DNA of 64,000 nucleotides from Actibacterium ureilyticum. Lineage in GTDB: Bacteria > Pseudomonadota > Alphaproteobacteria > Rhodobacterales > Rhodobacteraceae. Positions 16,817 to 25,482 of the stretch are shown one piece after another; the first letter of the stretch is position 1; each line of letters starts with the position of its first letter. Position numbers and translations under genes: made by a program. The notes beneath the pieces were generated by a model. The model made no database searches, was not told the DNA's origin, and was given only the letters and a program-made list of their open reading frames with translations. The stretch covers positions 113,201-177,200 of the forward strand of contig NZ_NSBT01000006.1 of assembly GCF_002285435.1 (NCBI RefSeq). The letters run 5' to 3'.

Positions 16817-18031
16817 TCATTCGGCCGGAACGGGTGCCGCGGGGCTGGGTTTGCCGAAATGCTGCCGGTTCAGGCGGAAGACCAGCCAGATCATCGAAAC
16901 CTGCAACGCCAGCGCGATGGCGGTCAACGCCCAGAACCCGGCACCGAACTTGTCGATCAGCCCGTTGGCGACCAGCCCCTTGTTGACCCAGAAATGCACC
17001 ATCACGCTAAGCGCGACACCGGGACAGACCAGCGCATAGGACCCGGCCGAGGTTTCGCGGCCAAGCACGAAGCTGTCGAAATACCCCTGCCGGCGCAGCA
17101 CCAGCAGGCCCAGCAACAGAAACACCACCTGCACCGCAAGCATCCGGCTGAGGAACACCAGATTGGCGATCGCATCGGTGTGGCTGTCGAATGTCACGTG
17201 CATGCCGTGTTCCTGGCGCAGGAACATGATGCCCAGCACAGTCAGGATCGGTATGACGACCATCAGCGTGGGCCCGGATGCCCGCGCGGTGCCATAGTGC
17301 AGCATCGAGTTGAAACCGATGATCGCGGCGACCAACGCATAAAGGATCGCCGTCACCCCGAAGAAGGTCGACCCGATCAGACTTACGCCCACGGTCATTG
17401 CGGTCGTGCTCATCGCCGCGGGTGCGGCAAAGCCCACGGCCACCATCGACAGGGCAAAGGCTGGCAGCAGTTGCGCGAACGAGTTGTTGGCGGTCACGTC
17501 GAATACCCCGCCCTCGGGCAGGACGCGGCCAAAGAAGCGGCCCAGTTGCCGGAACGCCAGAACACCGATCAGGCCGAATGCGATCAGCGCCATCGGGAAC
17601 AGGTATTCCACGATCCCCCACAGGCCGGGTACGAACACCAGACCCAGGATGAAGCCCACATTCACGCTCATCGCCAGCGCCAGTGGCATCGCCAGAAGCT
17701 GCGTCTCGCCATTGCTGGCGGCCAGCGTGTCGAATTCGGGTGTTTTCGCAAAGGCGCGGTATTGGCTGATGTTCCAGATCAGCGACCGGATGTTCAGAAA
17801 CGCAAAGACCGCGATCCCCAGCGCCGCGATCACGATGGCGGCTTGCAGGCCGAGGCCCCCGGTCGCGAAGCTTTGGGCCAGATCCTCGAACACCGGGACG
17901 GGGCGGTCGGGATGGGGCACCCAGAACATCAGGTACATGAAAAAGGTCACGGCCAGCCCGCCCGCGCCGAGCGATGCCAGCCAGTAAAGCGGCGAATAGC
18001 GATCCGCCGGTCGTTGGAGCCGAGGTTGCAT
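16817..18031 (-). CDS. Polytopic membrane protein, TsoY-like
   Basis: Integral membrane protein of 404 aa with about ten hydrophobic segments. The pattern YSPLYWLASLGAGGLAVTFFMYLMFWVPHP, ending with YALVCPGVALSVMVHFWVNKGLV, recalls the TsoY family of membrane (seleno)proteins, related to the TDT tellurite/dicarboxylate transporters. From memory, some members carry selenocysteine; here the frame is uninterrupted and a cysteine sits in the conserved VCPG motif. Function is not known to me. AAAGGA lies 6 bases before the chosen ATG; an earlier ATG five codons upstream is possible. It stands alone, upstream of and co-oriented with the FMN reductase. Confidence 0.6.
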   Translation of the reverse strand: MQPRLQRPADRYSPLYWLASLGAGGLAVTFFMYLMFWVPHPDRPVPVFEDLAQSFATGGLGLQAAIVIAALGIAVFAFLNIRSLIWNISQYRAFAKTPEFDTLAASNGETQLLAMPLALAMSVNVGFILGLVFVPGLWGIVEYLFPMALIAFGLIGVLAFRQLGRFFGRVLPEGGVFDVTANNSFAQLLPAFALSMVAVGFAAPAAMSTTAMTVGVSLIGSTFFGVTAILYALVAAIIGFNSMLHYGTARASGPTLMVVIPILTVLGIMFLRQEHGMHVTFDSHTDAIANLVFLSRMLAVQVVFLLLGLLVLRRQGYFDSFVLGRETSAGSYALVCPGVALSVMVHFWVNKGLVANGLIDKFGAGFWALTAIALALQVSMIWLVFRLNRQHFGKPSPAAPVPAE

Positions 18032-18176
18032 CTGCGATCCTTTCATATTCAATAACATGAATATAATGGAGCGCCGCCCATCTGCCCATGCGACACTTCG
18101 TTCCAATCCGCAGGCCCGGTTAAGCCCCTGTTAACCACAAGGGGCCAAAGATCGCAGGAGGTGGAAGGAGGGCAAG

Positions 18177-18557
18177 ATGCGCCTGTATGTTCTGATCCTG
18201 GGCACGGTGCTTGCGGCCTGCAGCGGCCCAAGCCTGTCGATGCGCGGTGCGATCCGGCACGAGGTTCAGGTGGGCCATAGCCGCTTTGTCGTCCACCAGC
18301 TGGGTGACCGGGCCGAGGCGGTGCGCACCAGCTTTGAAACCCCGGCCCAGCAACAGGGCGTGATGCATCGCGGCCACGCGGCCATCGAACAGGCCACCGG
18401 CTGCCGCATCATCGCGGGCAGTTTCGATGGCGACCCGGCCCTGATGCGCGCCGACCTGATTTGCCCGCCTGGTGACATCCCGGTCTGGGCGGCGAAAATC
18501 CGCAATATATTGTGGATAACTGTGCCCGCAATTCCAGATACGGTGTTCCGCGCTTGA
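18177..18557 (+). CDS. Small lipoprotein of unknown function
   Basis: Predicted 126-aa lipoprotein: MRLYVLILGTVLAACSG has a short hydrophobic segment and lipobox LAAC. The mature part has three further cysteines or so positioned near TGCRI and LICPP, which could form a disulfide. I recognise no domain. A strong GGAAGGAGGG precedes the ATG, supporting real translation. It is followed after about 60 bases by smc on the same strand and is divergent from the TsoY-like gene. Confidence 0.65.
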   Translation: MRLYVLILGTVLAACSGPSLSMRGAIRHEVQVGHSRFVVHQLGDRAEAVRTSFETPAQQQGVMHRGHAAIEQATGCRIIAGSFDGDPALMRADLICPPGDIPVWAAKIRNILWITVPAIPDTVFRA

Positions 18558-18614
18558 CTTGCGCCGTCAGGACGCAAAGGATTTGAGACCTGTTGGAATC
18601 ATGGCGGCGCGCAA

Positions 18615-21600
18615 TTGCGGTTTACCCGGCTCAGACTGAACGGCTTCAAAAGCTTCGTTGACCCGACCGATCTGGTGATCGCGGACGGGCTGACCGGCGT
18701 TGTGGGCCCCAATGGCTGCGGCAAATCCAATTTGCTTGAGGCGCTGCGCTGGGTGATGGGCGAAAACCGCCCCACGGCGATGCGCGGCGGCGGGATGGAG
18801 GATGTGATCTTCGCCGGCGCCTCGACCCGGCCCGCGCGCAATTTCGCCGAGGTCAGCCTGCAGATCGACAATACCGAGCGGCTGGCGCCCGCCGGGTTCA
18901 ACGATCAGGACATGATCGAGATCGTGCGCCGGATCACTCGCGATGCCGGGTCTGCGTACAAGGCCAACACCAAGGACGTGCGCGCGCGCGACGTGCAGAT
19001 GCTGTTTGCCGACGCCTCGACCGGGGCGCATTCGCCCGCGCTGGTACGGCAGGGGCAGATCAGCGAGCTGATCAACGCCAAGCCCAAGAACCGGCGGCGC
19101 ATTCTTGAGGAAGCGGCGGGGATCTCGGGCCTCTATCAGCGGCGGCACGAGGCCGAGCTGAAGCTGAAAGGCGCGGAAACCAACCTGACCCGCGTCGATG
19201 ACGTGATCGAGCAGCTGGCGGGGCAGTTGGCGCAACTGGCGCGTCAGGCCCGACAGGCAGCGCGGTATCGCGAGATCGGCGAGCAGCTGCGCCGGGCCGA
19301 GGGGATGCTGCTGTACCGCCGTTGGAAAGAGGCCGACGTGGCCCGTGCCGCCGCCGAAGAGGCGCTGCGCGGTCAGACCACTGATGCCGCCCAGGCCGAG
19401 GCCGCCGCGCGGCAAGCTGCCAAGACCCGAGAAGAGCTTGAGACCGCGCTGCCCCCCCTGCGCGAGGAAGAGGCGATTGCCGCTGCCGTTCTGCAGCGCC
19501 TTCAGGTGCAGCGCGACACGCTGGCCGATGCCGAAACCCGCGCCCAGGAGACCATTGCGGCATTGCAGGCGCGGATCGAACAACTGACCCGCGACATCGA
19601 CCGCGAGACCGGGCTGAACCGCGATGCGGGCGACACGATCGACCGGCTGAAACAGGAACAGGCCGAGCTGGAGAGCGCAGGCGAGGGTTTCGCCGATCTG
19701 CTGGAGGCCGAGTATCAGGCCGCGCACGAGGCCGCCGCGATCCTGTCGGAGCGCGAAAATGCGCTGGCCGAGATGACCGAGGATGTCGCCCGCCTGGCCG
19801 CGCGGCACCAGTCGGCGCACCGCTTGCTGGAAGACGTGACCAAGACGCTGGAACGCAACGAGGCCGAGGCCGGCCGCGCCCGCGATGCGGTGGCAACGGC
19901 ACAGGCCGCGCTGGATCAGGCGGCGGCCGATGTGGCAGCGGCGCAAGAGGATCAGTCCGCCGCGATGGCGACCGCCGAGAACGCGGAAGAAACCCTGAAA
20001 GAGGCCGACGATGCCCGCGCCGATGCCCAGGCGCGCGAGGCCGAGGCGCGCGCCGAGCATTCCGAGGCCGAGGGCGAGGCCAATGCCCTGCGCGCCGAGG
20101 TTGGCGCGCTGGCCCGTCTGGTCGAACGCGACACCGCCGAGGGTGGCCAGATCCTGGACAAGCTACGTGTCGATCCCGGTTTCGAAAAGGCGCTGGGCGC
20201 GGCACTGGCCGACGATCTGCGCGCGCCCGAGGTAGGTGGCGATGCGGCTTCGGGCTGGGCGCTCTTGCCAGATTACAACCAGGTGCAGCCGCTGCCCTCG
20301 GGCGCGGTGCCGCTGTCGAAACATGTTCAGGCGCCGGGCGTGCTCAGCCGCCGGATGCACCAGATCGGTGTGGTCGATGCGGCCCAGGGCAGCACGTTGC
20401 AGCCGCAGCTGAAACCCGGCCAGCGGCTGGTCAGCGCCGAAGGCGATCTGTGGCGCTGGGACGGGTTCCGCGCCGGGGCCGAGGACGCGCCGTCGGCGGC
20501 GGCCTTGCGCCTGCAACAGCTGAACCGCCTGGTCGAGCTGAAGCGCGATCTGGAAGAGGCGAACGCCCGCGCCGAAGGGGCCGCCCGGGCGCACACGTTG
20601 CTGAAAACCCGTCTGGCCGACCTGACCGAGGCCGACAAGATGGCCCGCCAGGCGCGGCGCGATGCCGACCGGCTGGTCGCCGATACCGGCCGTGCCCTGA
20701 CCCGGGCCGAGGCCGACCATTCCATTGCCGCGACCAAGCTGGAAAGCGGGCAACTGGCCGTCAACCGCCACGAGGAAGAGGCGATGTCCGCCCGCACGCG
20801 CCTGAAAGAGGCGCAGGCCGCGGTCGAGGATCTGGACGATCTGGACGAAGTGCGCGCCGAGGTCGAAGACGTCAAGATGACGGTCGAAGCCGCGCGCATG
20901 ACGATGCTGGCCAAACGGTCGGCCCATGACGAGCTGCGCCGCGAGGGCGAGGCGCGCGACAAGCGGCTGAAAGACGTGGCCTCGGACATGAACCGCTGGC
21001 AGTCGCGGCTGGACACCGCCGAAAAGCGCATGGGCGAGCTGCTGCAGCGGCGCGATGGCGCGCAGTCCGAACTGGACCAGGCCATTGCCGCGCCACAGGA
21101 TCTGGCCACCCAGCGGGCCGAGCTGACCGATGCGCTGGAAACGGCCGAGGAGCGCCGCCGCGCCGCCGCCGATGCCCTGGCCGAGGGCGAGACCGGGTTG
21201 CGCGACGCGGTGGATGCTGAACGCAGCGCCGAACGCCGGGCGTCCGAAGCCCGCGAAAGCCGCGCCGCCGCCCAGGCCCGCGCCGAAGCCGCGCGCGAGA
21301 CCGTGCAGTTGTGTGTCGAACGCATCGACGAAGAGCTGGAAACCACCCCGGCCGCGCTTCTGGAAAAGATCGACGCCGACCCCGAAAAGATGCCCGGCGC
21401 CGAGGCGATCGAGGCCGATGTGAACCGCCTGAAACGCCAGCGCGACGCGCTGGGCGCGGTGAACCTGCGCGCCGAGGAAGACGCCAAGGAAGTGACCGAG
21501 GAACACGAGACCCTGCTGGCCGAGAAGCAGGACCTTGAGGATGCGATCCGTGCCCTGCGCAACGGCATTGCCAGCCTGAACAAGGAAGGGCGCGAGCGCC

Positions 21601-22070
21601 TGCTGACGGCGTTCGAACAGGTGAACTCGAATTTCGGGCTTCTGTTCACGCACCTGTTCGGCGGCGGCGAGGCGAAGTTGGTGATGGTCGAATCCGACGA
21701 CCCGTTGGATGCCGGGCTGGAAATCATGTGCCAACCGCCGGGCAAGAAACTGTCGACCCTCAGCCTGCTGTCGGGCGGCGAACAGACCCTGACCGCGCTG
21801 GCGCTGATCTTTGCCGTATTCCTGGCAAACCCCGCGCCGATCTGTGTGCTGGACGAGGTCGACGCGCCGCTGGACGATGCCAACGTGACGCGGTTCTGCG
21901 ACATGCTGGACGAGATGACCCGCCGCGCCGACACGCGGTTCCTGATCATCACGCACCACGCGGTGACCATGAGCCGTATGGACCGGCTGTTCGGTGTGAC
22001 CATGGCCGAACAGGGCGTCAGCCAGTTGGTGTCGGTGGACCTGAAGAAGGCCGAGCAGATGGTGGCCTGA
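18615..22070 (+). CDS. smc: Chromosome segregation ATPase SMC
   Basis: Condensin subunit that organises and segregates the chromosome; 1151 aa, full length. The N-terminal head begins RFTRLRLNGFKSFVDPTDLVI with Walker A GPNGCGKSN at about residue 35. Two long Glu/Ala/Arg-rich coiled coils flank a hinge (about 510-640, with GFEKALGAALADDLRAP). The C-terminal head has the signature LSLLSGGEQTLTALAL and Walker B ICVLDEVDAPLDDAN. No ATG is in frame near the family N-terminus, so the start is a TTG at 18615; the ATG at 18601 is in another frame. The Shine-Dalgarno is weak. ScpA/ScpB are not in the window. Confidence 0.95.
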   Translation: MRFTRLRLNGFKSFVDPTDLVIADGLTGVVGPNGCGKSNLLEALRWVMGENRPTAMRGGGMEDVIFAGASTRPARNFAEVSLQIDNTERLAPAGFNDQDMIEIVRRITRDAGSAYKANTKDVRARDVQMLFADASTGAHSPALVRQGQISELINAKPKNRRRILEEAAGISGLYQRRHEAELKLKGAETNLTRVDDVIEQLAGQLAQLARQARQAARYREIGEQLRRAEGMLLYRRWKEADVARAAAEEALRGQTTDAAQAEAAARQAAKTREELETALPPLREEEAIAAAVLQRLQVQRDTLADAETRAQETIAALQARIEQLTRDIDRETGLNRDAGDTIDRLKQEQAELESAGEGFADLLEAEYQAAHEAAAILSERENALAEMTEDVARLAARHQSAHRLLEDVTKTLERNEAEAGRARDAVATAQAALDQAAADVAAAQEDQSAAMATAENAEETLKEADDARADAQAREAEARAEHSEAEGEANALRAEVGALARLVERDTAEGGQILDKLRVDPGFEKALGAALADDLRAPEVGGDAASGWALLPDYNQVQPLPSGAVPLSKHVQAPGVLSRRMHQIGVVDAAQGSTLQPQLKPGQRLVSAEGDLWRWDGFRAGAEDAPSAAALRLQQLNRLVELKRDLEEANARAEGAARAHTLLKTRLADLTEADKMARQARRDADRLVADTGRALTRAEADHSIAATKLESGQLAVNRHEEEAMSARTRLKEAQAAVEDLDDLDEVRAEVEDVKMTVEAARMTMLAKRSAHDELRREGEARDKRLKDVASDMNRWQSRLDTAEKRMGELLQRRDGAQSELDQAIAAPQDLATQRAELTDALETAEERRRAAADALAEGETGLRDAVDAERSAERRASEARESRAAAQARAEAARETVQLCVERIDEELETTPAALLEKIDADPEKMPGAEAIEADVNRLKRQRDALGAVNLRAEEDAKEVTEEHETLLAEKQDLEDAIRALRNGIASLNKEGRERLLTAFEQVNSNFGLLFTHLFGGGEAKLVMVESDDPLDAGLEIMCQPPGKKLSTLSLLSGGEQTLTALALIFAVFLANPAPICVLDEVDAPLDDANVTRFCDMLDEMTRRADTRFLIITHHAVTMSRMDRLFGVTMAEQGVSQLVSVDLKKAEQMVA

Positions 22071-22146
22071 GCGCTCGCCCGATCGTGACTTCGGGGTGAT
22101 CGCGGATCGGCTAGGGTGGTGGCGACCGCAACCACCGGAGCCCGCC

Positions 22147-22509
22147 ATGCGCCTGATGACCCTGTTCCTGTGCCTGCCCGTGATGGCATCCGCGCAATCC
22201 CTGAGGCCCGGCGACACACGCCTGAGCGCGGCAGAGCTGTCCAGCCACCTGTCCGGGCAAGAGGTCGAGTTCTTCGACGGCAGCACCGCGCGTTTCGGGG
22301 CGGGGGGCGATTATGCCTATCGCTATGTGCCCGATGGGCCGGTCTGGGCGGGCACCTATCAGACCGATGACGACAGCGCGGTTTGCATCACCTTCGACAA
22401 CGGATCGGCGCGCTGCGACACCTTTGTCCGCAACGGCACGCGGCTTTACCTGATCACGGCGGACGGGCTGCGGTTTCCGGTCCGGGCGCAGCGGCCGATC
22501 GAAAACTAG
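22147..22509 (+). CDS. Small exported protein of unknown function
   Basis: A 120-aa product with a signal peptide (MRLMTLFLCLPVMASAQS, probable cleavage after ASA). The mature region has two cysteines (AVCITFDNGSARCDTF) in a beta-rich segment, with EVEFFDGSTARFGAGGDYAYRY and GPVWAGTYQ before it. This composition resembles small periplasmic or heme-environment beta proteins, but I assign no family. It follows smc by about 75 bases. A GGAG stands about 7 bases before the ATG. Confidence 0.6.
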   Translation: MRLMTLFLCLPVMASAQSLRPGDTRLSAAELSSHLSGQEVEFFDGSTARFGAGGDYAYRYVPDGPVWAGTYQTDDDSAVCITFDNGSARCDTFVRNGTRLYLITADGLRFPVRAQRPIEN

Positions 22510-22586
22510 CAGCGCACGGCATGGTTAGCGGTTGTTAACCAGAATCGGCCAGAACATTGAGGGAACATTTTGGAATGGAGCCTCAA

Positions 22587-22715
22587 ATGACCGAACTGCT
22601 CTTGGCCTCTGTGCTGATCTTTACCCTCGCCTTTGCCGACACGATTGGCGAACTGGCCTCGCCCGGCAAGCAATGCCGGGTCGGCTCCCCGATATCGGCG
22701 GTGATCGGCTGCTAA
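22587..22715 (+). CDS. Possible 42-aa small membrane or secreted protein
   Basis: A short open frame encoding 42 residues, MTELLLASVLIFTLAFADTIGEL followed by SPGKQCRVGSPISAVIGC. The first half is a hydrophobic helix that could be a signal peptide or anchor; the second half holds two cysteines. GGAG lies about 8 bases before the ATG, and the stop precedes the convergent MltB-like gene by 4 bases, so the space is exactly filled. No family is recognised. Conservation in relatives would decide whether it is real. Confidence 0.4.
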   Translation: MTELLLASVLIFTLAFADTIGELASPGKQCRVGSPISAVIGC

Positions 22716-22719
22716 GGCG

Positions 22720-23895
22720 TCACAGCGCGTTCAGCAGACGCGCCGTGGGCCAGGCATCGGCGGGCAGGCCAAGCCGTTTCTGTTCGGCCTGAACCGCCGC
22801 CCGGGTCTTGGCCCCGAGGATGCCGTCGATCTTGCCCACGTCATGACCGCGTGCCGTCAATTTCTGTTGCAGCGATTTCATCTGCGCCCCGCTCAGGCCC
22901 TTTCCAGGTGAACCTGCATCATAGACCGGTGCTCCCTCCAGCCGGGTCGCGAAATAGGCCGCGGTCGTGACGTAAACGAAGCTTTTGTTCCATTCGAAAT
23001 AGACGTCGAAATTGGGATAGGCGAGGAACGCCGGCCCCTTGCGCCCCATCGGCAGCAGGACCGAGGCCGGAAGGTTCGATGGCCCCAGGTTGCCCGCCCG
23101 GGGCCGTACGCCCATCTTGGCCCAGTCACCCACGCGCTTCTTGGTGGTCAGACCGGTTTGCGACCAGTCCAGATTGTCGGGCACCACGATTTCCTGCAAC
23201 CACGGCTCGTTCGGGCGCCAGCCCAGCCCGCGCAGCATCTTGGCCCCCGACAGCAGCGCATCGGGGGGCGAGGATTTCAGGTTCACATGCCCATCCCCAT
23301 CGCCGTCGACGCCATTGGTCAGGATATCCTCGGGCAGCATCTGCACCATGCCGATCTCGCCCGCCCAGGCGCCGGTGGTCTTGGTGGGGCTGAACTCGCC
23401 CCGCTCGTAAAGCTCCAGCGCGGCGAAGATCTGCGGCCGGAACAGCGCCGGGCGGCGGCAATCATGGGCCAGCGTTACCAGCGCGTTAAGCGTGTTGAAA
23501 TTGCCCTGTACCGCGCCATAGTCGGTTTCCAGCGCCCAGAACGCCAGAAGCACACCCGGCGATACGCCGTATTCGCGCTGTACGCGGTTGAACACGCTGG
23601 ACCATTTCCCCGCATTGCGGCGCCCGTTGTCGATGCGGTTCTGGCTGATGATCCGCCGGGAAAAGGTGATGAAGTCCAACTGAAACACACCCTGCGACCG
23701 GTCGGCCTTGATCACCTTCGGATCAGACCGGGCCGAGGCCAGGAATTTGTCCACCGTTCCCGGCGCGTGCCCCTTGGCAACCGCCTCTTTCTTCACCCCG
23801 GCCAGAAAAGATGAAAAACTGCCGCCACAGGGCGTTTTGGCCAGGGCCGGGGATGTCAGGCCGATGATCGTGGCCAGGGTCAGGGCGATGCGCAT
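22720..23895 (-). CDS. Lytic murein transglycosylase, MltB-like, with peptidoglycan-binding domain
   Basis: Periplasmic peptidoglycan lyase of 391 aa. A signal peptide (RIALTLATIIGLTSPALA) is followed by the SLT_2/MltB catalytic domain, with catalytic Glu in AFWALETDYGA (about residue 123), the GAWAGEIGMVQMLPEDIL segment and DGDGDGHVNLKSSPPDALLSGAKML. The C-terminal 60 residues form a PG_binding_1 domain (MKSLQQKLTARGHDVGKIDGILGAKTRAAVQAEQ). There is no lipobox, so unlike E. coli MltB it should be soluble. It is the second lytic transglycosylase in the window. Confidence 0.92.
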   Translation of the reverse strand: MRIALTLATIIGLTSPALAKTPCGGSFSSFLAGVKKEAVAKGHAPGTVDKFLASARSDPKVIKADRSQGVFQLDFITFSRRIISQNRIDNGRRNAGKWSSVFNRVQREYGVSPGVLLAFWALETDYGAVQGNFNTLNALVTLAHDCRRPALFRPQIFAALELYERGEFSPTKTTGAWAGEIGMVQMLPEDILTNGVDGDGDGHVNLKSSPPDALLSGAKMLRGLGWRPNEPWLQEIVVPDNLDWSQTGLTTKKRVGDWAKMGVRPRAGNLGPSNLPASVLLPMGRKGPAFLAYPNFDVYFEWNKSFVYVTTAAYFATRLEGAPVYDAGSPGKGLSGAQMKSLQQKLTARGHDVGKIDGILGAKTRAAVQAEQKRLGLPADAWPTARLLNAL

Positions 23896-23961
23896 GGGGT
23901 CCTCCGTGTCGCGTTGCGGGCGACCTTATCAGGCCCGGCACCGGGCACAAAGTCCGGAAAC

Positions 23962-24951
23962 TCAGGCCGCCGCCAACCGCGCCCGCCCATGCGGGGCGTC
24001 CCAGTCGATCACCGGGTTGATCGGGATGATCCGGTGCGGATTGATGGTTTCGTGGCTATAGTGATAGTGCCGCACGAAGTGGTCGGGAAACACCGTATCG
24101 GCCACGCCCGGCCATTGGTACAGCTCGCGCGCATAGGGCCACAGGTGGTCGTAATCGATCAGCCGCCGCCGGTTGCATTTGAAATGCAGGTGATAGACCG
24201 CGTCGAACCGCAACAGCGTCGGCAACAGGCGCCAGTCGGCCTCGGTCACGCGATCGCCCAGCAGATAGCGGTTGCAGCTCAGGTGATCGTCTAGCCAGTC
24301 CAGCGTGTCGAACAGCGTCCCGACAGCCTCGTCATAAGCGCTCTGACTGGTGGCGAAACCGGATTTGTAGACCCCGTTATTCACGTCGGAATAGACGCGG
24401 GTGTTCATCGCCTCGATCTCGTCGCGCCGGGCTTCGGGCCAGAAATCCTGATCGTCGCCGGTCAGCCCGTCGAAGGCCGAATTGAACATGCGGATGATTT
24501 CCGAGGATTCGTTCGACACGATGGTGTTGCTGCGGCAATCCCACAGGATCGGCACGGTCACGCGGCCCGACATGTCGGGCTTGGCCTTCAGATAAACATC
24601 CCGCAGATAGGGCAGGGCGAACAGCGTGTCGCCGGTCGCCCCGGGGAAATCGGCATCGAAGGTCCAGCCCTCGGACAGCATGTCGGGATGCACGACCGAG
24701 ATGCCGATATGGTCCTGCAACCCCTTCAGCGCGCGAAAGATCAGCGTGCGGTGCGCCCAGGGACAGGCATAGGAAACATAAAGGTGATAGCGGCCGCTTT
24801 CGGCGGCGAATCCGCCGTTGCCCGTGGGGCCCGGTGCACCATCGGGGGTGATCCAGTTGCGAAACTCGGCCTGGCTGCGCACGAATTTGCCACCGCTTTT
24901 TTCGGTGTCGTACCAGTCGTCATGCCATGTGCCGTTGATCAATTGTCCCAT
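23962..24951 (-). CDS. Glutathionyl-hydroquinone reductase (YqjG/Xi-class GST)
   Basis: Reduces glutathionyl-hydroquinones to hydroquinones with glutathione; cytoplasmic; 329 aa. The active site is CPWAHRT with Cys near residue 63. Other family marks are RYHLYVSYACPW, FALPYLRDVYLKAKPDMSGRVTVPILWD, NNGVYKSGFATSQ and RLLPTLLRFDAVYHLHFKCNRRRL. AGGAGG precedes the ATG at MGQLINGTW; the frame remains open for 20 codons beyond without similarity. It stands alone between an MltB-like gene and a divergent unknown. Confidence 0.93.
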   Translation of the reverse strand: MGQLINGTWHDDWYDTEKSGGKFVRSQAEFRNWITPDGAPGPTGNGGFAAESGRYHLYVSYACPWAHRTLIFRALKGLQDHIGISVVHPDMLSEGWTFDADFPGATGDTLFALPYLRDVYLKAKPDMSGRVTVPILWDCRSNTIVSNESSEIIRMFNSAFDGLTGDDQDFWPEARRDEIEAMNTRVYSDVNNGVYKSGFATSQSAYDEAVGTLFDTLDWLDDHLSCNRYLLGDRVTEADWRLLPTLLRFDAVYHLHFKCNRRRLIDYDHLWPYARELYQWPGVADTVFPDHFVRHYHYSHETINPHRIIPINPVIDWDAPHGRARLAAA

Positions 24952-25119
24952 CGTTTCCTCCTCTGTTCCCCAATGACATAAGGCAACATGCCCCATGGGC
25001 GTAGTCCGCATGCGCGCGCAGATTTTCTGCGGTGACGCAGTGCGGAAACGATATGTTAACGCGGTCCCCCTTGATTTCGGACGGCATTCGCGGCGTCATG
25101 GGGTGGGAGGGATTTTGAT

Positions 25120-25482
25120 ATGACGGATTATTTGCCCAAGGATATTTCCGATGCTCTGGCGCTGGCACGCGCCAATGCCCTGCGCCGCAACAAGCGCCTG
25201 CGTGTTGTCGCGGGGGATCAAAGCTGGCCGATCCTGCGGATCTGGCAGGGGGGCTTTGCGCTGGACGCCGAAACCGCGCCGCATCTGCGCGGGCTGGTGC
25301 AGGTGCAGGACGGCACGCGGCTGATGTTCGAGGCGTTGATCGTGACCGCGTCGGAGGAAGGGCGCGAGCTGTGTTTCGAATACAAACGCAGCACCGCGGC
25401 CCGCGATAGCGCACCGCTGGATTACCCACGCGCCGACAATGCGCCGATTGCGCTGCTCGGCCGTCAACCCACCGCTTACTGA
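25120..25482 (+). CDS. Conserved-looking protein of unknown function, 120 aa
   Basis: Soluble 120-aa protein beginning MTDYLPKDISDALALARANALRRNKRLRVVAGDQSWPILRIW. The N-terminus is helical and basic; the centre is beta-rich (GGFALDAETAPHLRGLVQVQDGTRLMFEALIVTAS), ending in a Pro/Ala-rich tail. The overall shape, a helix followed by a small barrel with a FEALIV strand, is somewhat PilZ-like, but the RxxxR and D/NxSxxG signatures are not evident. GGGAGG stands about 9 bases before the ATG. It overlaps the convergent PatB-like gene by 7 bases. Confidence 0.6.
   Translation: MTDYLPKDISDALALARANALRRNKRLRVVAGDQSWPILRIWQGGFALDAETAPHLRGLVQVQDGTRLMFEALIVTASEEGRELCFEYKRSTAARDSAPLDYPRADNAPIALLGRQPTAY

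Noticed and set aside
16817..18031. In-frame TGA selenocysteine codon in the TsoY-like gene
   Set aside because: The frame is uninterrupted and the conserved position reads as Cys, so this copy is not a selenoprotein.
18554..18590. TTGACT as a -35 box for smc
   Set aside because: No acceptable -10 hexamer stands at 16-18 bases, and the sequence lies in the end of the preceding lipoprotein gene.
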